A stretch of DNA of 64,000 nucleotides from Pollenia angustigena (lineage: Eukaryota; Arthropoda; Insecta; Diptera; Polleniidae), in contig OV884060.1 in the NCBI GenBank assembly GCA_930367215.1, positions 204,045,253-204,109,252 on the forward strand. Direction: 5' to 3'. Of this stretch, positions 43,069 through 54,284 are shown piece after piece; the stretch's first letter is position 1; every line of letters starts with the position of its first letter. Both the position numbers and the translations under genes were made by a program. The notes under the pieces were generated by a model. That model searched no databases. It saw nothing but the letters and a program-made list of their open reading frames with translations, and was not told the origin of the DNA.

Positions 43069-43559
43069 TTTTTTTTAAATGTTCTAATTATTTTAATATA
43101 TTATATTTAATATATATTGTTTGTTACTAAACATCAGCGTAACAATGTATTTAATAAAAAAATCTTGTTATCTCAGAAAAAAGAACTTGTTTTCGCAAAA
43201 AAAAACTTTTTTTTTTTTTAAGTGCCAAATTAGGAATTCATTTACAGAAATAAAAAAATTAAATATAAATTAAAGTTCCTACTATCACTGTTATTTGTTT
43301 CAAAAAGTCTTTTGTTTGTAAAATACCACATAATGTTGGTATTTCTAATTTGTTTCTACCACTATTTTTTTTAAATTAATTTTTCTACTTTTGCTGAAAA
43401 TATTGGTAACGACAAAATTGAATAAACTAATTTTTTAAATATGGAAAAACTTCGGACTTCGTCTTACTTTAAATACATCCTCCCAAAAACTCTCAATATT
43501 TTGCTCTTTTTGTAAATTATGTTCCGAAAAATCAAAGTGAATATCACTTGTATCTACAA

Positions 43560-43773
43560 CATTTGGGAAAATAGCACATAATTGAACAATACTTTTTTGA
43601 TAACCTCATATTACATTAAAAGTTTCTAAAACTTCAACGTGTTTAAGGAAGTCGTTATCAAAATCGAATCTGTATTGTAAGATTTGCAAAGTTCAACATA
43701 CAACTTTAAACAATGAAGTCTTAAGTCTGTTTCATCATCTTCAGATAATTTATATGAAGCTAGTGCTGAAATT
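43560..43773 (-). pseudogene. Fragment of a hAT-type transposase-like frame
   Basis: On the minus strand, KLSEDDETDLRLHCLKLYVE and SYNTDFDFDNDFLKHVEVLE are readable before a stop. The composition and the nearby terminus suggest a piece of a transposase of the DUF4371/ZMYM type. No full domain is present, so this is tentative. Confidence 0.35.
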
Positions 43774-44907
43774 CAGCTGCTTGATCTGGGTATTATTCTC
43801 GAGGGAATTTCGGATCATAGGACTATGACCCTGGACTTCGGTAGATCCAATGGACTGCTTAAGTGGTGGGCAGTATTTACAGATGGATCCAAGATGGAAA
43901 ACGGCACTGGTGCCGGTGTATATATCGCGGAAACCGAGGTGAAAAGGTCATTCAGACTCCCCGATGAGTGCAGTGTTTTCCAGGCTGAGATCCTAGCGAT
44001 CTGGAGGGCGACGGAATTGATACTGGAACACATCGTGGGTGGATCTGTGGTGACAATTTACGTCGATAGTCAGGCGGCGCTTAGGGCATTGACAAATTAT
44101 ACGATGCGATCGTGCCTGGTCGCTCGGTGTAGGTATGCTCTTGGTGGATTCATGGAGGCATTCAATGTAAGGCTGTGTTGGGTACCTGGACACTGCATGG
44201 TTGATGGAAATGAGGTGCCTGACGAGCTCGCGAGAGGCTTCGAATCTGGACTTAGCGGTAAGGGACAGGGGGGTTAAGCCCCGCTATGTTACTACTATGG
44301 GGTGATACGGGAGAAATTCCGTGAAGACGTTAACCGATCCTGGAGGGACAGAACGGATTGCAGGGTGTCCAGGGCACTATGGCCCAGATTGGACGCGGGG
44401 GCAACCAGGGTTCGACTGGGATTGGATAGGGGTAGTCTTAGAACACTTATAGGGTTCTTGACGGGTCATTGTCCTGTCAGGGCTTTTGCGGGCAGATGGG
44501 ACAACGCCATACCGGACTTCTGCAGATTGTGCGATGATTCAGAGGAGCTGGAGACGATCGAACATGTACTGTGCCATTGTCCCAGGATGCAGGGTTTCAG
44601 GCGGAAGTGGCTAGGAGAGTTTCACGACGAACTGGGGTGCATCGCTGGATGTAATCCGGCTGATCTACTGGGGTTTGTTAGGGAAATAGTGCGGCTGTTT
44701 CTGTTGAGGGGACTGTAGAGAGGACAATAGTTCTTCGCGACATCTACTAACTTTCTATCTTTCTTGTTTTTATCCATCTCATACTTCTTTTCTTTACTGT
44801 CTCTTCTTTTTTTTTTCTTTTAATTGAAGGGATTCACAATGGATCGTATTGGTCTCCGAGTGAAAGTGTGCCCTTGGGCGCATAACCCTTCTTAACCTAA
44901 CCTAACC
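43774..44907 (+). mobile_element. 5'-truncated LINE (RNase H + C-terminal Cys/His domain), 13-bp duplication
   Basis: Open from its first base at 43774. The RNase H domain has all four catalytic acidic residues (VFTDGSK, FQAEILAI, YVDSQAAL, and the GNEVPDELAR block after WVPGH). The C-terminal region ends with CRLCDDSEELETIEHVLCHC. One in-frame TAA (44275-44277) separates them; otherwise the frame is continuous to the stop at 44716-44718. The 3' UTR ends in TAACCTAACCTAACC rather than poly-A. TAGTGCTGAAATT flanks both sides (43761-43773, 44908-44920), an exact 13-bp target duplication. An I/Jockey/LOA-type clade is likely. It is young but dead on arrival because of 5' truncation. Confidence 0.92.
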
Positions 44908-45715
44908 TAGTGCTGAAATTACTTCAGCACCTTAATAAATATCTTTGGGATTTTATAGGTTAGTATTATTGTTTACATCAGTTTTTGTAAAACTTCCAAA
45001 ACTTACATACTAAAAACTTGAAAAACTTTATATATTTATAAAAAATTTATAATAAATTAAAAACTCTTTTGGTATCTCAAAAAATTTGCAAAAAAAAAGG
45101 GAAATCTTGACAAATGGAAACGCTGCTAAACATTTCGCTATGTGTATTTACTTAGACCCCTTTCAGACTCGGCAAGTTAGTTGCGCAAGTTACAAAAAAG
45201 TCTGTACTAAATTTGTTTTCCTTACCCCGACCTTACCGCTGACGTCGATAAATGGGATATTTCAAATAATTTTCTGTAACTTTGTCATTTTTTTTTACAG
45301 ATTTGGATCCTATTGGTGATAAAACTAAAAATAAAATTTTTTGATTGGTTTTAAAAAAATAAGTTGAAAAGTGCAAAATTGCAAAATTGCAACAAATCAT
45401 TAAAATTTTTGTGAAATTTGAACTTTGGTTCAATGTAACTTAGGGTTTTCTTGACCAATTTTTAGGAACGACCTATGGTTGTTTTAGTAATTTCAATATC
45501 TTTTAATAAAAATAAAGGAATAAAAAATAAAATAAAATCCGTCTTATATTTTAAAAGATACGTTTATTAAAGTGACATCATCTTTTTAAAAACCGCCAAT
45601 AACGGTTATTTTGGAATATCTCTAAACTGTTCTACTTTTGACCATTCTGACTTCACATTCGAATTCAGCGGACAATTATAACATAAAGATTAAGTGTCAG
45701 ATTCATTTGGTCACG

Positions 45716-46125
45716 ACTTTGTTAAACATTTGTGACACAGTGTAATTGATAATTTTAATAAAAAAAAACTTTAAAAACAATTATAAGTTTTTCATTAAAG
45801 TTTCTTAAATGCATATTTGAATATTTTTGTGCATTTAAGAGTTTGTTCTTAAATCGCTAAAATAGAAAAAACCCAATAAAAAATTGTGCTTCAAACGAAG
45901 CAGCATTGTTAGGGAGAAATGTAAGAGTTTCGCTTACCATCTAGCTTACGGAAGCCATGCATTTTATATGGTGAGTCTCACTTTAAAGCAATACATTTTT
46001 GACACAAAAAGCGCTTTATTCAACACATATAAAAACTGGTAAACGTAGCATCAGCTTTACACACCGAATGTTTTTTTTTTGCAGCTATTTTTTAGTACTC
46101 TCCCTTACAAACCTGCTTCGTAGTA
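45716..46125. other. AT-rich intron DNA, no gene seen
   Basis: No recognised domain, repeat or splice-paired exon. Confidence 0.35.
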
Positions 46126-46882
46126 ACCCGAACTTCGTTGATTTCAAATTTAAAATGATTTGAAATCAAACGTTTTCTCAATATACAAACGTTTGATAAT
46201 GATTTGAAAATCATAGCATTCTCAACAAAAAGGGGAAATTATTATCAAGTTGAAAAATGCCTTTATTTTCAACTTGCTTTCAAACGTAATTCTCAAATGT
46301 TTTTCAAATGTGGATATTAATACAATGTGGAACATAAATAAAAATATTTCATTTTTTTAATTTAAATTCATTATTTATTTAAATAAACTGTGAGATAAGC
46401 ATTCGGCAACATAGATCAAAGATAAAATGAGGTTCTTTCCGTCTTCTTATTCTTGCAAAGACGACATTTGCTCCCTTTTATTTTGAGGATTGTAGCACCA
46501 CGATCGTTCAACATAATTTCTTCACTATCCCGTTTTATTTTCCTTTTTTTAGTATTCTTAATCATTGGAATTACTTGCAAATAATTTTGAATTTTCACAA
46601 GAAATAAACTGTTCACTTTATATTAAAATTAATTTTTAATAGTAAAACACATGTAACCACAAAGTAAAAAATTTAACTTTAATCGCCATTTTTAATGCTT
46701 TTTTCGCTTTAGTGTTGCCAAGTTTATTTTTGGTTTGAATTTAACATTTGACAAACATTTGACATCAAATTGATAAAACATTTGAAATCAAATGTTTATT
46801 TTGAAATCACGTTTGAAAATTGTGTTTGATGTCAAATGATAAAGTCATTTCATATCAAAGGTTTGACTTCGTGTTTGTTGGG
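46126..46882. mobile_element. ATTTGA-rich MITE, copy 1 (opposite orientation to copy 2)
   Basis: The right end (GACTTCGTGTTTGTTGGG) matches the left end of copy 2 at 47408; the left end (ACCCGAACTTCGTTGATTTC) is a decayed version of the other terminus. Both flanks of the interior carry dense words like TTTGAAATCAAA, AAACGTTTGAT and TCAAATGTTTG. The interior holds a short minus frame with GATILKIKGSKCRLCKNKK that has a decayed counterpart in copy 2. Confidence 0.65.
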
Positions 46883-47407
46883 AAGGGAATGCCGTTGCAC
46901 TTGAAATGTTATTTTTTTTATAAAACTTGTTAAGAGTTCGTTCACTTACTTTACTGCATCTCTGTATGTCTTATTGCGTAGCGCATAATTGTGCGTTTAT
47001 TTTTTTAAATGTACCATTAGTGCTTCGCAAAATTATAAAAATTTTTTATTGGGAAAGTACTGAATCAAAACTGTTTAAACTATGGATGTAACAATACTCC
47101 TTTTGCCGATACGATTTATTTTTTAACCATGTTGTCATTGCGAGCAAGCCCGTCAACACTCCCTTCTTCTTGATGGAATTCTAAAAGGCTTTTAGATAAT
47201 GGGCTTTTAAAAGGGAATATGCTAGAAATTTAAATCGAGCAAAATTAATTTCGAACGAAATTTTCGGTGAAAATATTTTAAAAATGTCTTTAGCAGAAAC
47301 TTGCAACGAGAGAGTAAATTAAAAACTGACAGCATTTTTTCCCAGTTACTCAAAAAAAAAAAAAAAAAATTTACGTTTTACCAGCAAAAACAAGCAAGTT
47401 AGGCATA
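46883..47407. other. Spacer between two inverted MITE copies
   Basis: AT-rich, with a run of 18 A at about 47352. No gene or clear repeat recognised. Confidence 0.4.
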
Positions 47408-48221
47408 CCCAACAAACACGAAGTCAAACCTTTGATATGAAATGACTTTATCATTTGACTTCAAACACAATTCTCAAACGTTTTTCAAATGTTTGATTTT
47501 AACATTTAAATTCAAATTGATAATGATTTGAAAATAAACATTTGACATCAAATGTTTTATCAATTTGATGTCAAATTGGTATCAAATGTTAAATTCAATC
47601 CAAAACTAAACTTGGCAATACTTAAGCGAAATATAAATGTAAACATTAATAATGGCGATTAGAGTCACATTTTCTACTTCGTGGTTAAATGTATGTATTT
47701 TGCAAGTGAACAATTTATTTATTGTGAAAAATAAAAAATTATTTGTGAGTATGTTATTACAAGGATTAAAAATAAGAATTAAGAAAAATAACACGGGAAA
47801 GTGAAAGTGAAGAAATTGAAAGTTTGTTGTATGATTGCGGTGCTACAACTCTCAAAATAAAAGTGAGCCAATTATTTCGTCGCTGCTAGAATTGGAGGAC
47901 GGAAAGAATATTATTTCATCTTTTTGCTATGGTGCCAAATGTTTTTCTCGCAGTGTATTTAAATAAATAATGAATTTAAATTAAAGAAATAAAATGTTTT
48001 TTATTTACGTTCCACATGGTATTAAAATCCACATTTGAAAAACATTTGAGAATTACGTTTGAAAGCAAGTTGAAAATAAAGGCATTTTTCAATTTGAAAA
48101 TAATTTCCCTTTTTGTTGAGAACGCTATGATTTTCAAATCATTATCAAACGTTTGTCGTTTGAGAAAACGTTTGATTTCAAATCATTATCAATTTGAAAT
48201 CAAACCTCCGTGTTTGTTGGG
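47408..48221. mobile_element. ATTTGA-rich MITE, copy 2, intact termini
   Basis: Left CCCAACAAACACGAAG and right CTCCGTGTTTGTTGGG are inverted; TA flanks both sides (47406-47407, 48222-48223). At least a dozen ATTTGA/TCAAAT-type words, many as palindromes such as TTTGAAATCAAA, fill about 200 bases inside each end. A decayed plus-strand coding fragment in the middle (SEEIESLLYDCGATTLKIK) corresponds to the minus fragment in copy 1. Confidence 0.7.
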
Positions 48222-48331
48222 TATCAACACTATTCAGCTGTAAGATACGGGATTATTTCTTAATACATTCAATTGTTTTAAACTATTTGCGCAAGAATAT
48301 TGTTCTTAAAGTTAAAAAAATAAATATTTTA

Positions 48332-49246
48332 TATGAGGGGCCAGTGATAGAAAATTGAAAAATTTAAATGGTACTGAGCACCAAGCAAAAGAGTACTTTT
48401 TTTAATATTTTGGTACTTTAAAAAAAAATTTTTTTTTAATAAAAACTTAAAAATAGAAAACTAAAATACAAGTTTTTTTGTTCAATTCTCAGCCATTTAT
48501 GGACCGAGCTGGCTAAATTTCAACAGGAAAATTCTGACATTAAAATATACCAACAAGCAGTGTTGCCATAACCTGTTGATAAGAATACATGTTTAGGCAA
48601 TGTTGTTAACAGGGCTGTGGAGTCGGAGTTGTAGAGTCAGTGTTGAGGTTTTTGTACTGGAGTCGGAGTTGAAATACCCACAAAGAACTCGCGATACCGA
48701 CTCCAAAATTTTTCAGCATGAAAAATTTAAAAAAATATTAGAATAATTTCCAAAATAAAAATACTTCGAAATTGGCGATGCAATATTTAAAATATTGATT
48801 CGAAATTTTAACTAAACCCTTTTCTCGCTATATTTACTGGATTAACAAAAAAAATTTAAAGTCAAATTAAGACCACTCTGATATACATTTAGCGTTAAGG
48901 TTAGATTAGAAGTCGGAGTTGGAATTTCAGCGGTTGGAGTCAGAGTAAGTTCTTTTTGTTGACGACTCAACAGCCCTGGTTGTCAACGTTACAAAAAATA
49001 TCAACGCTAAATTTCTAAACGAAGAATCATAACATGAAAAGATATGGAATTATAGCTGATGTTCGGAAAAGTTGTTCAGAGCACAAGAGGTGAATGTAGA
49101 ATTCTCATCCGGACGCTAGATATGGTGAACAATTCAAGCACTTGACATTAAAATACATGCTTCGCTTGGAGCACAAGCGAATCAACCGCTTTTGTCTCAT
49201 TATTTAACATAAGTCACTTGATCCCTTGTGCTTTAAGCCCCTCATA
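48332..49246. mobile_element. TIR element with TATGAGGGGC ends, containing a hAT MITE
   Basis: TTTTATATGAGGGGC at about 48328 is inverted at about 49238 (GCCCCTCATATAAAA). Part of the interior (48485-48545, GGACCGAGCTGGCTAAATTTC) is Helentron-like sequence also found at 22030 and 57655. A hAT MITE (48610-48978) is inserted within it. Confidence 0.55.
48610..48978. mobile_element. hAT MITE with CAGGGCTGTGGAGTCG ends
   Basis: Termini CAGGGCTGTGGAGTCG and CGACTCAACAGCCCTG are inverted with one mismatch. Flanks GTTGTTAA (48602-48609) and GTTGTCAA (48979-48986) match at seven of eight bases. GGAGTCGGAGTTG words recur at both ends. A widespread type of insect hAT MITE by general knowledge; non-coding. 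Confidence 0.85.
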
Positions 49247-49249
49247 TAA

Positions 49250-49980
49250 AATAATTACACTAGCCAAAAAGGTTTTGGATTAGGGCAACTAAATACCTTT
49301 CCTAGGGTAATTTGGTTGGCTGAATTCGAATCTGTAATTGGTTTTTCTCTATCACGTCAGGTTTTCGAGACACAAATTTTTATTCGTTTCTTATATTACA
49401 AAATACTAGTTTATTTAAAATATGCGAACGTCGTTTGAATTTTGTTTGTACGGGTCACGTATTAGAGTCCAGCAATAGTCAGCTTGAATCAGTAACACAC
49501 GATCTTCCTGACATGATTAAACTCTACTATTATGAAGACTTAGAATGAATGTGGGCTTCTGTCAAACAAATAATTGTGAAATTGTAGTGTCTATATTAAC
49601 TGTTTAAGCCAATTCAGTCGCACGATTTGACAAAAAAATCGTGTGTGCTCATAAAGTAGGATTGTGTGGCTTAAAATGAATTAAGTGACAGATTTTGTTG
49701 ACAAGTCTGTCCGACATGCAAATGTTTATGAAAATTTTCATAAAATTATAGTTTCTATGCGATCAGAGTTGCATTTTCTTGTAAAGTAGCTAAGTCATTT
49801 GAGTTGGCATCATTTTTGTGGGATAGTGTGGCATTGTCAACAGATTTTGAAGACATTTTTTTTAGGATAGTATTGCCAGCATGCGATAGCCTAATTTTTA
49901 TGCCAGATTCGAATTCAGTGCACTCAGATTAATTAAAAAACATGCTTCGTTTCTGCAGTCAATTTTTTTTTTCCAAATTT
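49250..49980. other. Intron DNA, no feature recognised
   Basis: No coding frame or repeat with clear ends. A locally palindromic stretch near 49617-49650 (TCGCACGATTTGACAAAAAAATCGTG) is noted only. Confidence 0.35.
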
Positions 49981-49984
49981 GTAG

Positions 49985-50520
49985 ATTAGTGTTATTGTTA
50001 ACAGCTTAGGCACGAGCTCTATGTTTACATTTTTCCTTCAAGGTGAGCTGAAAATGTCAAAGAAAAATAGACAGAAAACAATACAATAAACAGAAATACA
50101 TACATACATATGTATGTATTTTGGACTTCAAGAAGAATTCTTGACAAAAAGTATTAAAAACGGAAGCATGGAAGAACATGTAAATCAACTAAATTGGACA
50201 ATCTTTCACAAAAAATTTCGATACACCAAGTGGAATAACATTTGGTTTATAGCCAGCTGACGTAAATGGCGGTGAGTGTTTAACGGCAAACCCCTCTAAA
50301 GAGATAGTGTGCTTTCTATCGAAACATTTCAGCACAATCTGTCCGTGAAAACCTGGATTCGATTCCCAGGTCAGTCAAAAATAAAAAATTATCAATAAAT
50401 TTTAATCGATTTCATGTTGTGAAATTGCTTTCTTCATAAAAATAATTATATGAAAATCTAATTTGAAGAACTTTAGCCTGATTAAAAATATTAAAATTTG
50501 GTTTAAAAACCATAAAAAAT
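49985..50520 (+). repeat. Diverged single copy of the tRNA-like satellite unit
   Basis: Order of landmarks: AGCTTAGGCACGAGCTCTATG, TTCCTTCAAGGTGAGCTGAAAA, GGACTTCAAGAAGAATTCTT, then GGATTCGATTCCC (B-box-like) at about 50351, then CATGTTGTGAAATTGCTTTC, ending TTAAAAACCATAAA. This is the unit of 15969-17540 on the other strand, as a single isolated copy, so it shows natural boundaries. In these the tRNA-like part lies about two-thirds in, not at the 5' end as in a standard SINE. Confidence 0.7.
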
Positions 50521-51050
50521 AAATATTTTATGTAATTTTTTGTTTGTTTTGTAAACAAAAACATGAAACAGAGGTTGCTGAATAATTCTTGCTAGTAAAC
50601 ATTTTACTATCAGAAGTTTTGAACAAGTTTTTGCCTTTCATATTTTTATGCTCTTTCTTCACTCTCTTGTTGCAAGTTTTTCGATTTATTTTGCTGTCAC
50701 TTACAATAATCTTAACAAGTTTTTGATTTTAACAAACAGAACCGCAACAGAACAGAAAAACTTAGCAATTTCACAGGTTTTTAAATAACAAAAACAAATC
50801 AGCTGATTCGTAACAGAACAGAAAGAAAGAACTAACTGAGCCTTTACTAGTAACAATTATTGAAAATAAGCAATAATTTTCTGTAACTGAACACACCTAA
50901 TATATGTTTTTAATTTCAACACAATACAGAAAAACTCGCTTCCGGTTGTAGCAATTTGTTTAAAGCCTTATATGTATGATACTATATATGATACTATGAA
51001 GTAAAAATAAAGAGTTTATTAAAAAGATGAATGAATAAATAACAACTTAC

Positions 51051-52380
51051 GGCAAATCATTTGTCCATATAGCAGGAACTGTCCTTGACGTTTGCGTTTG
51101 TAAATTATCCTCCTCTAACGGTTCTATGCAAACGCGACACATACTTTCTTGTTTTCCCACAGCATTGGATGCCACACAAGTATAAATGCCAGCATCACGT
51201 ATATTTGCTTCTGATATAACCAGTTCAACCAAACCGTTGGCATCCAACGAGGCAGCCAATCGGCGGCTGGGACGCAATTTTACACCATTACGATTCCAGG
51301 ACACACCAACAGCTGGATAAGCTTCTACTTTGGCAGCCAAACGTAACTCTTGGCCTTCTTGTACAATGTAAAGGGGATCGAGAGGCACATAGAATTCGGG
51401 TGATATATATGCTCTTATACCCTTATCAACAACTAAGGAACAGTGGCATGAAACCGAACCTAGTTCATTTTTAGCGGTGCATGTGTAAACACCACTATCA
51501 TTTAGTTGGGCACTGGCCAGTTCCAAAGTAAAGAATTGATTTTCTTCGGTTATAAGGCAACGTCTACTGGACTGCAAAAGCTCATCATCCTTATACCAGG
51601 TTATTTCAGGCTGAGGATGACCCACAACTTGACAGGTAAAACGTACGGGATAGGTAACCTGAACACGTCTATCTCTGAGGCGCATAGTGAAAATAGGTAA
51701 AGTATCACCTATGGTAGAGATATTGTCCTGGCGCACAATTTCTTTAAGACGATTATCGGCCTCAAATAACTTGGGATCGGAAACCACTTGAAGACGAACA
51801 AATGTAGATACCCTACCCTTTGAGTTGGTAGCCTCACAGGTATAACGACCAGCATCGGATTCAGTTACTTGTTTTATGGTCAAAGAACAAGTAGAACCAA
51901 TTTTTCGTGTCTTAATACGTTCATTTTCCACATTACTGCTTATGCGTAGACCGTCTTTATACCAAACTATATCGGGACGAGGTGTACCACGCACTACTGT
52001 TTCCAAAACAAATTCCTTATTTAATAAAGCCTTGACCTGGCCAGGCAAAATCACAGTAAATTCTGGCAAGCATTCTACACCACCCACTTGCAAAGGTGCC
52101 GAGGTTTGTACTGAGGGACCCCAGCCATAACGATTCTTGGGTGTTACGCGAAAATGATATTCTACATTCGATTTCAGATTAAACGCATCAAAGGAATTGA
52201 TGGGTGTAAGGCCAAGTTCCTTCCACATGGCACCACCTTCATGACCCACCACCCAAGCGTCTACACGATAGGCAATAACAGGAGCAGAATTGTTAGTGGG
52301 AGGCTTACCCCAAGACAAACTTATGTGTGTGGGACCCGAATCAATAAGCAGAGGTTCCGTTGAGATGGCTGCAGGTGGAT
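51051..52380 (-). CDS. Giant Ig/FnIII muscle protein, exon with FnIII + three Ig domains
   Basis: Minus-strand exon, acceptor TTTTATTAG, donor CCGTAAGT; phase 1 in, phase 2 out; 443 residues. It opens with a fibronectin III domain (PPAAISTEPLLIDSGPTHIS, SWGKPP, then EYHFRVTPKNRYGWG). Three I-set Ig domains follow, each with both cysteines and the core tryptophan: VWYKDGL/GRYTCEATN, CQVVGHPQPEITWYKDD/GVYTCTAKN, and VSWNRNG/GIYTCVASN. In the third the first cysteine is replaced (LRLAAKVEAYP). This Fn-Ig-Ig-Ig order suits a sarcomeric, thick-filament or M-line-type protein. Candidates include the fly myomesin/myosin-binding-like MnM, obscurin (Unc-89) or Stretchin; I lean to MnM-like but cannot prove it. 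Confidence 0.93.
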
Positions 52381-52384
52381 CTAA

Positions 52385-53766
52385 TAAAACAAACAAGTTT
52401 TAGTGGACTCCCCAAAAAATGTATTTCTCTTACTTGCTGAACTTAGTCAATAAAGAAAATAAAATAAAACTCTCTAGATTGTTTTTTTTTTCTTTTCCCC
52501 GGAGAAACATTTTTATTTTATTATTTATATTTAAATTCTACATGTATGTATGTAAGTTTGTAAGTGTGTTATACGTAAATGTATGTAATTAACCTGGATT
52601 AGAGTGACATAATCCATTTTGGAAATAAAATTTAAAAAATAACAAAATCAAAAATCAATTAATTAAATTAAAAACAAAATTTGAAATCACGTTTATAATA
52701 CAATCGTGAGCTAAATAAAAAAATAAATACTAAATTTGTGACAATGGAAAACAAAATTAAATACAAAAATATTGTTTATTTTTTTTTTTGTCGTTGTAGT
52801 TTTCAACGTTAAACTTAAATTGAGCGTTTAATCCAGGGTTAAACCTGTGTGCTATATAAAGATGAATTTTTTTTTTATTAAATATTTAGTTTTTTAAATT
52901 GGAAAAGTAATTATGTTATTAGATTTAATATCCTGTAATTATCTGAAATAAAAAAAAATTGGTTTGAAATAAAACTTTATTAAATGTGGAAAAAATCTTT
53001 GACGGACAACAGGTAAAGTTTATAATTTTTTAACAAGACCTTTTCTTGGACCGACTCTTACACACATTTAACAGGACAATTACAAAACGATAACACACTG
53101 AACCACATATAGACCAATTTTAAGCCAATTTGTTGAAAATCACTAAAACACCTAAAACAATTTTTAATATTTCTATACATTTTTTTTATTATGTTTACAG
53201 GTAACATAGAATTCGTTGAACTTTATACGCCGCTTTTTTCAACTTACAACTAAGTTGATATACAGGTTTTCTAATGAGCTTTGTCCCATATCGTGCGACG
53301 CAGTTTACGCAAAGGACAGAAGTTGGGCAACTTTTAACGTGCGTCGAGTAATTAAACGCTTTTAGCTTGTATTTTGAATTATTTTTATTTAATTTTTTGT
53401 GTGTCAGCAAAAATAATCTAATTAAAAAAATAAAATGGAGAGCAAGCTTATTGTATCGGTCTTAATAAAGCGGTTGGGACGAAAATCTTTGACTTCTTTC
53501 CATTACATCAACACACTAATTAAAAAAAAAAAAACTACAAAATATTCGTTAATTTAATTAAAAATGTCTGTATTTTATTTAAATTTTATTTCAAAAACGG
53601 CGGATTAAACGTCCTTGATCAAAGTATTCATTGCGTGTCCTTTCTCCGTTGTTACTTTAGTGTCAGTTAAAAAAGGCGACGTACAAAGTCTGACGGAGTA
53701 TATGTGCCTCGACCTTTACTTGCTAGTTTATGTTGATGTCTTTAATTATGTTTTATTTTATAACAT
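52385..53766. other. Intron of the muscle gene, no element with clear ends
   Basis: AT-rich. Frame 53195-53410 minus (71 codons) shows no domain and no splice sites in the right phase. TGTATGTATG microsatellite at about 52541. Confidence 0.4.
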
Positions 53767-53774
53767 ACTCAGCC

Positions 53775-54156
53775 TAGGGATGCCAAATGTAAAATCCCGA
53801 ATCCCGAAATCCCGGGATATTTCGGGATTGACAAATCCCGAATTCCGGGATTTATTTTTTTTAATCCCAGGATTTTTCGGGCTTTTTAATATATCAAGTT
53901 TTGTGTACAAAATGTTCGGTTTTATTGAATTTTTATACTCTATAGCAAAAAAAAAAATTATTAAAAATTATATTTCAGTTGTATTTTTTATTTTTATAAA
54001 TCTTATTTTTCTTTTTTTTAAATATATGTTATATATATAATACCTCTTGAAAATTCATAAATAAATAAAAAAACTGTTGTTAATTTAAAAAAATCCTGAA
54101 ATCCCGGGATCCAGAAATCCCGGATTTTCTAAAATCAGTCCCGATTGGCATCCCTA
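53775..54156. mobile_element. hAT MITE with CCCGGGA-rich ends, perfect 8-bp duplication
   Basis: Termini TAGGGATGCCAA and TTGGCATCCCTA are exact inverses. ACTCAGCC lies outside both ends (53767-53774, 54157-54164). ATCCCGAAATCCCGGGAT and similar words repeat inside both ends and can fold strongly. 382 bp; no transposase. The plus frame 53615-54040 runs into it by chance. Confidence 0.9.
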
Positions 54157-54158
54157 AC

Positions 54159-54284
54159 TCAGCCTAATTATGAATAAAAATTTCCCGGGAGTTTTCTCCC
54201 TTCTTCCAATAGGTAAATTCAATTGTAAACATGTGGAGAAAAGAGAAAAAACTCCCGGCGAATTTGTATTCATAATTGGGCTGA
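54159..54284. mobile_element. Small palindromic MITE with TCAGCC ends
   Basis: TCAGCCTAATTATGAATA, AAATT and CCGGGAGTTTT are inverted at the other end (AAAACTCCCGG, AATTTG, TATTCATAATTGGGCTGA). About 126 bp with a short unpaired centre. Its left tip is the target into which the hAT MITE 53775-54156 inserted. Confidence 0.75.

Larger units (their letters stand above)
42282..45715. mobile_element. 3.4-kb element with about 220-bp inverted ends
   Basis: Left arm 42282-42515 and right arm 45460-45715 are inverted. Landmarks: TGACACCTAATCTTTATGT / CATAAAGATTAAGTGTCA, AAAAAGATGATGTCAC / GTGACATCATCTTTTT and GGTCAAGAAATGACC / TTCTTGACCAATTTT. The same family is at 6573-6790 and 8400-8500. Inside lie a 140-bp tandem duplication, a degraded hAT-like fragment and a LINE insertion. 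Confidence 0.6.

Noticed and set aside
43774..44718. Possible telomere-targeting LINE (because of the TAACC tail)
   Set aside because: It sits in a 13-bp target duplication in ordinary intron DNA, not in a TTAGG array, so target-specific insertion is not supported; the tail itself is kept as a finding.
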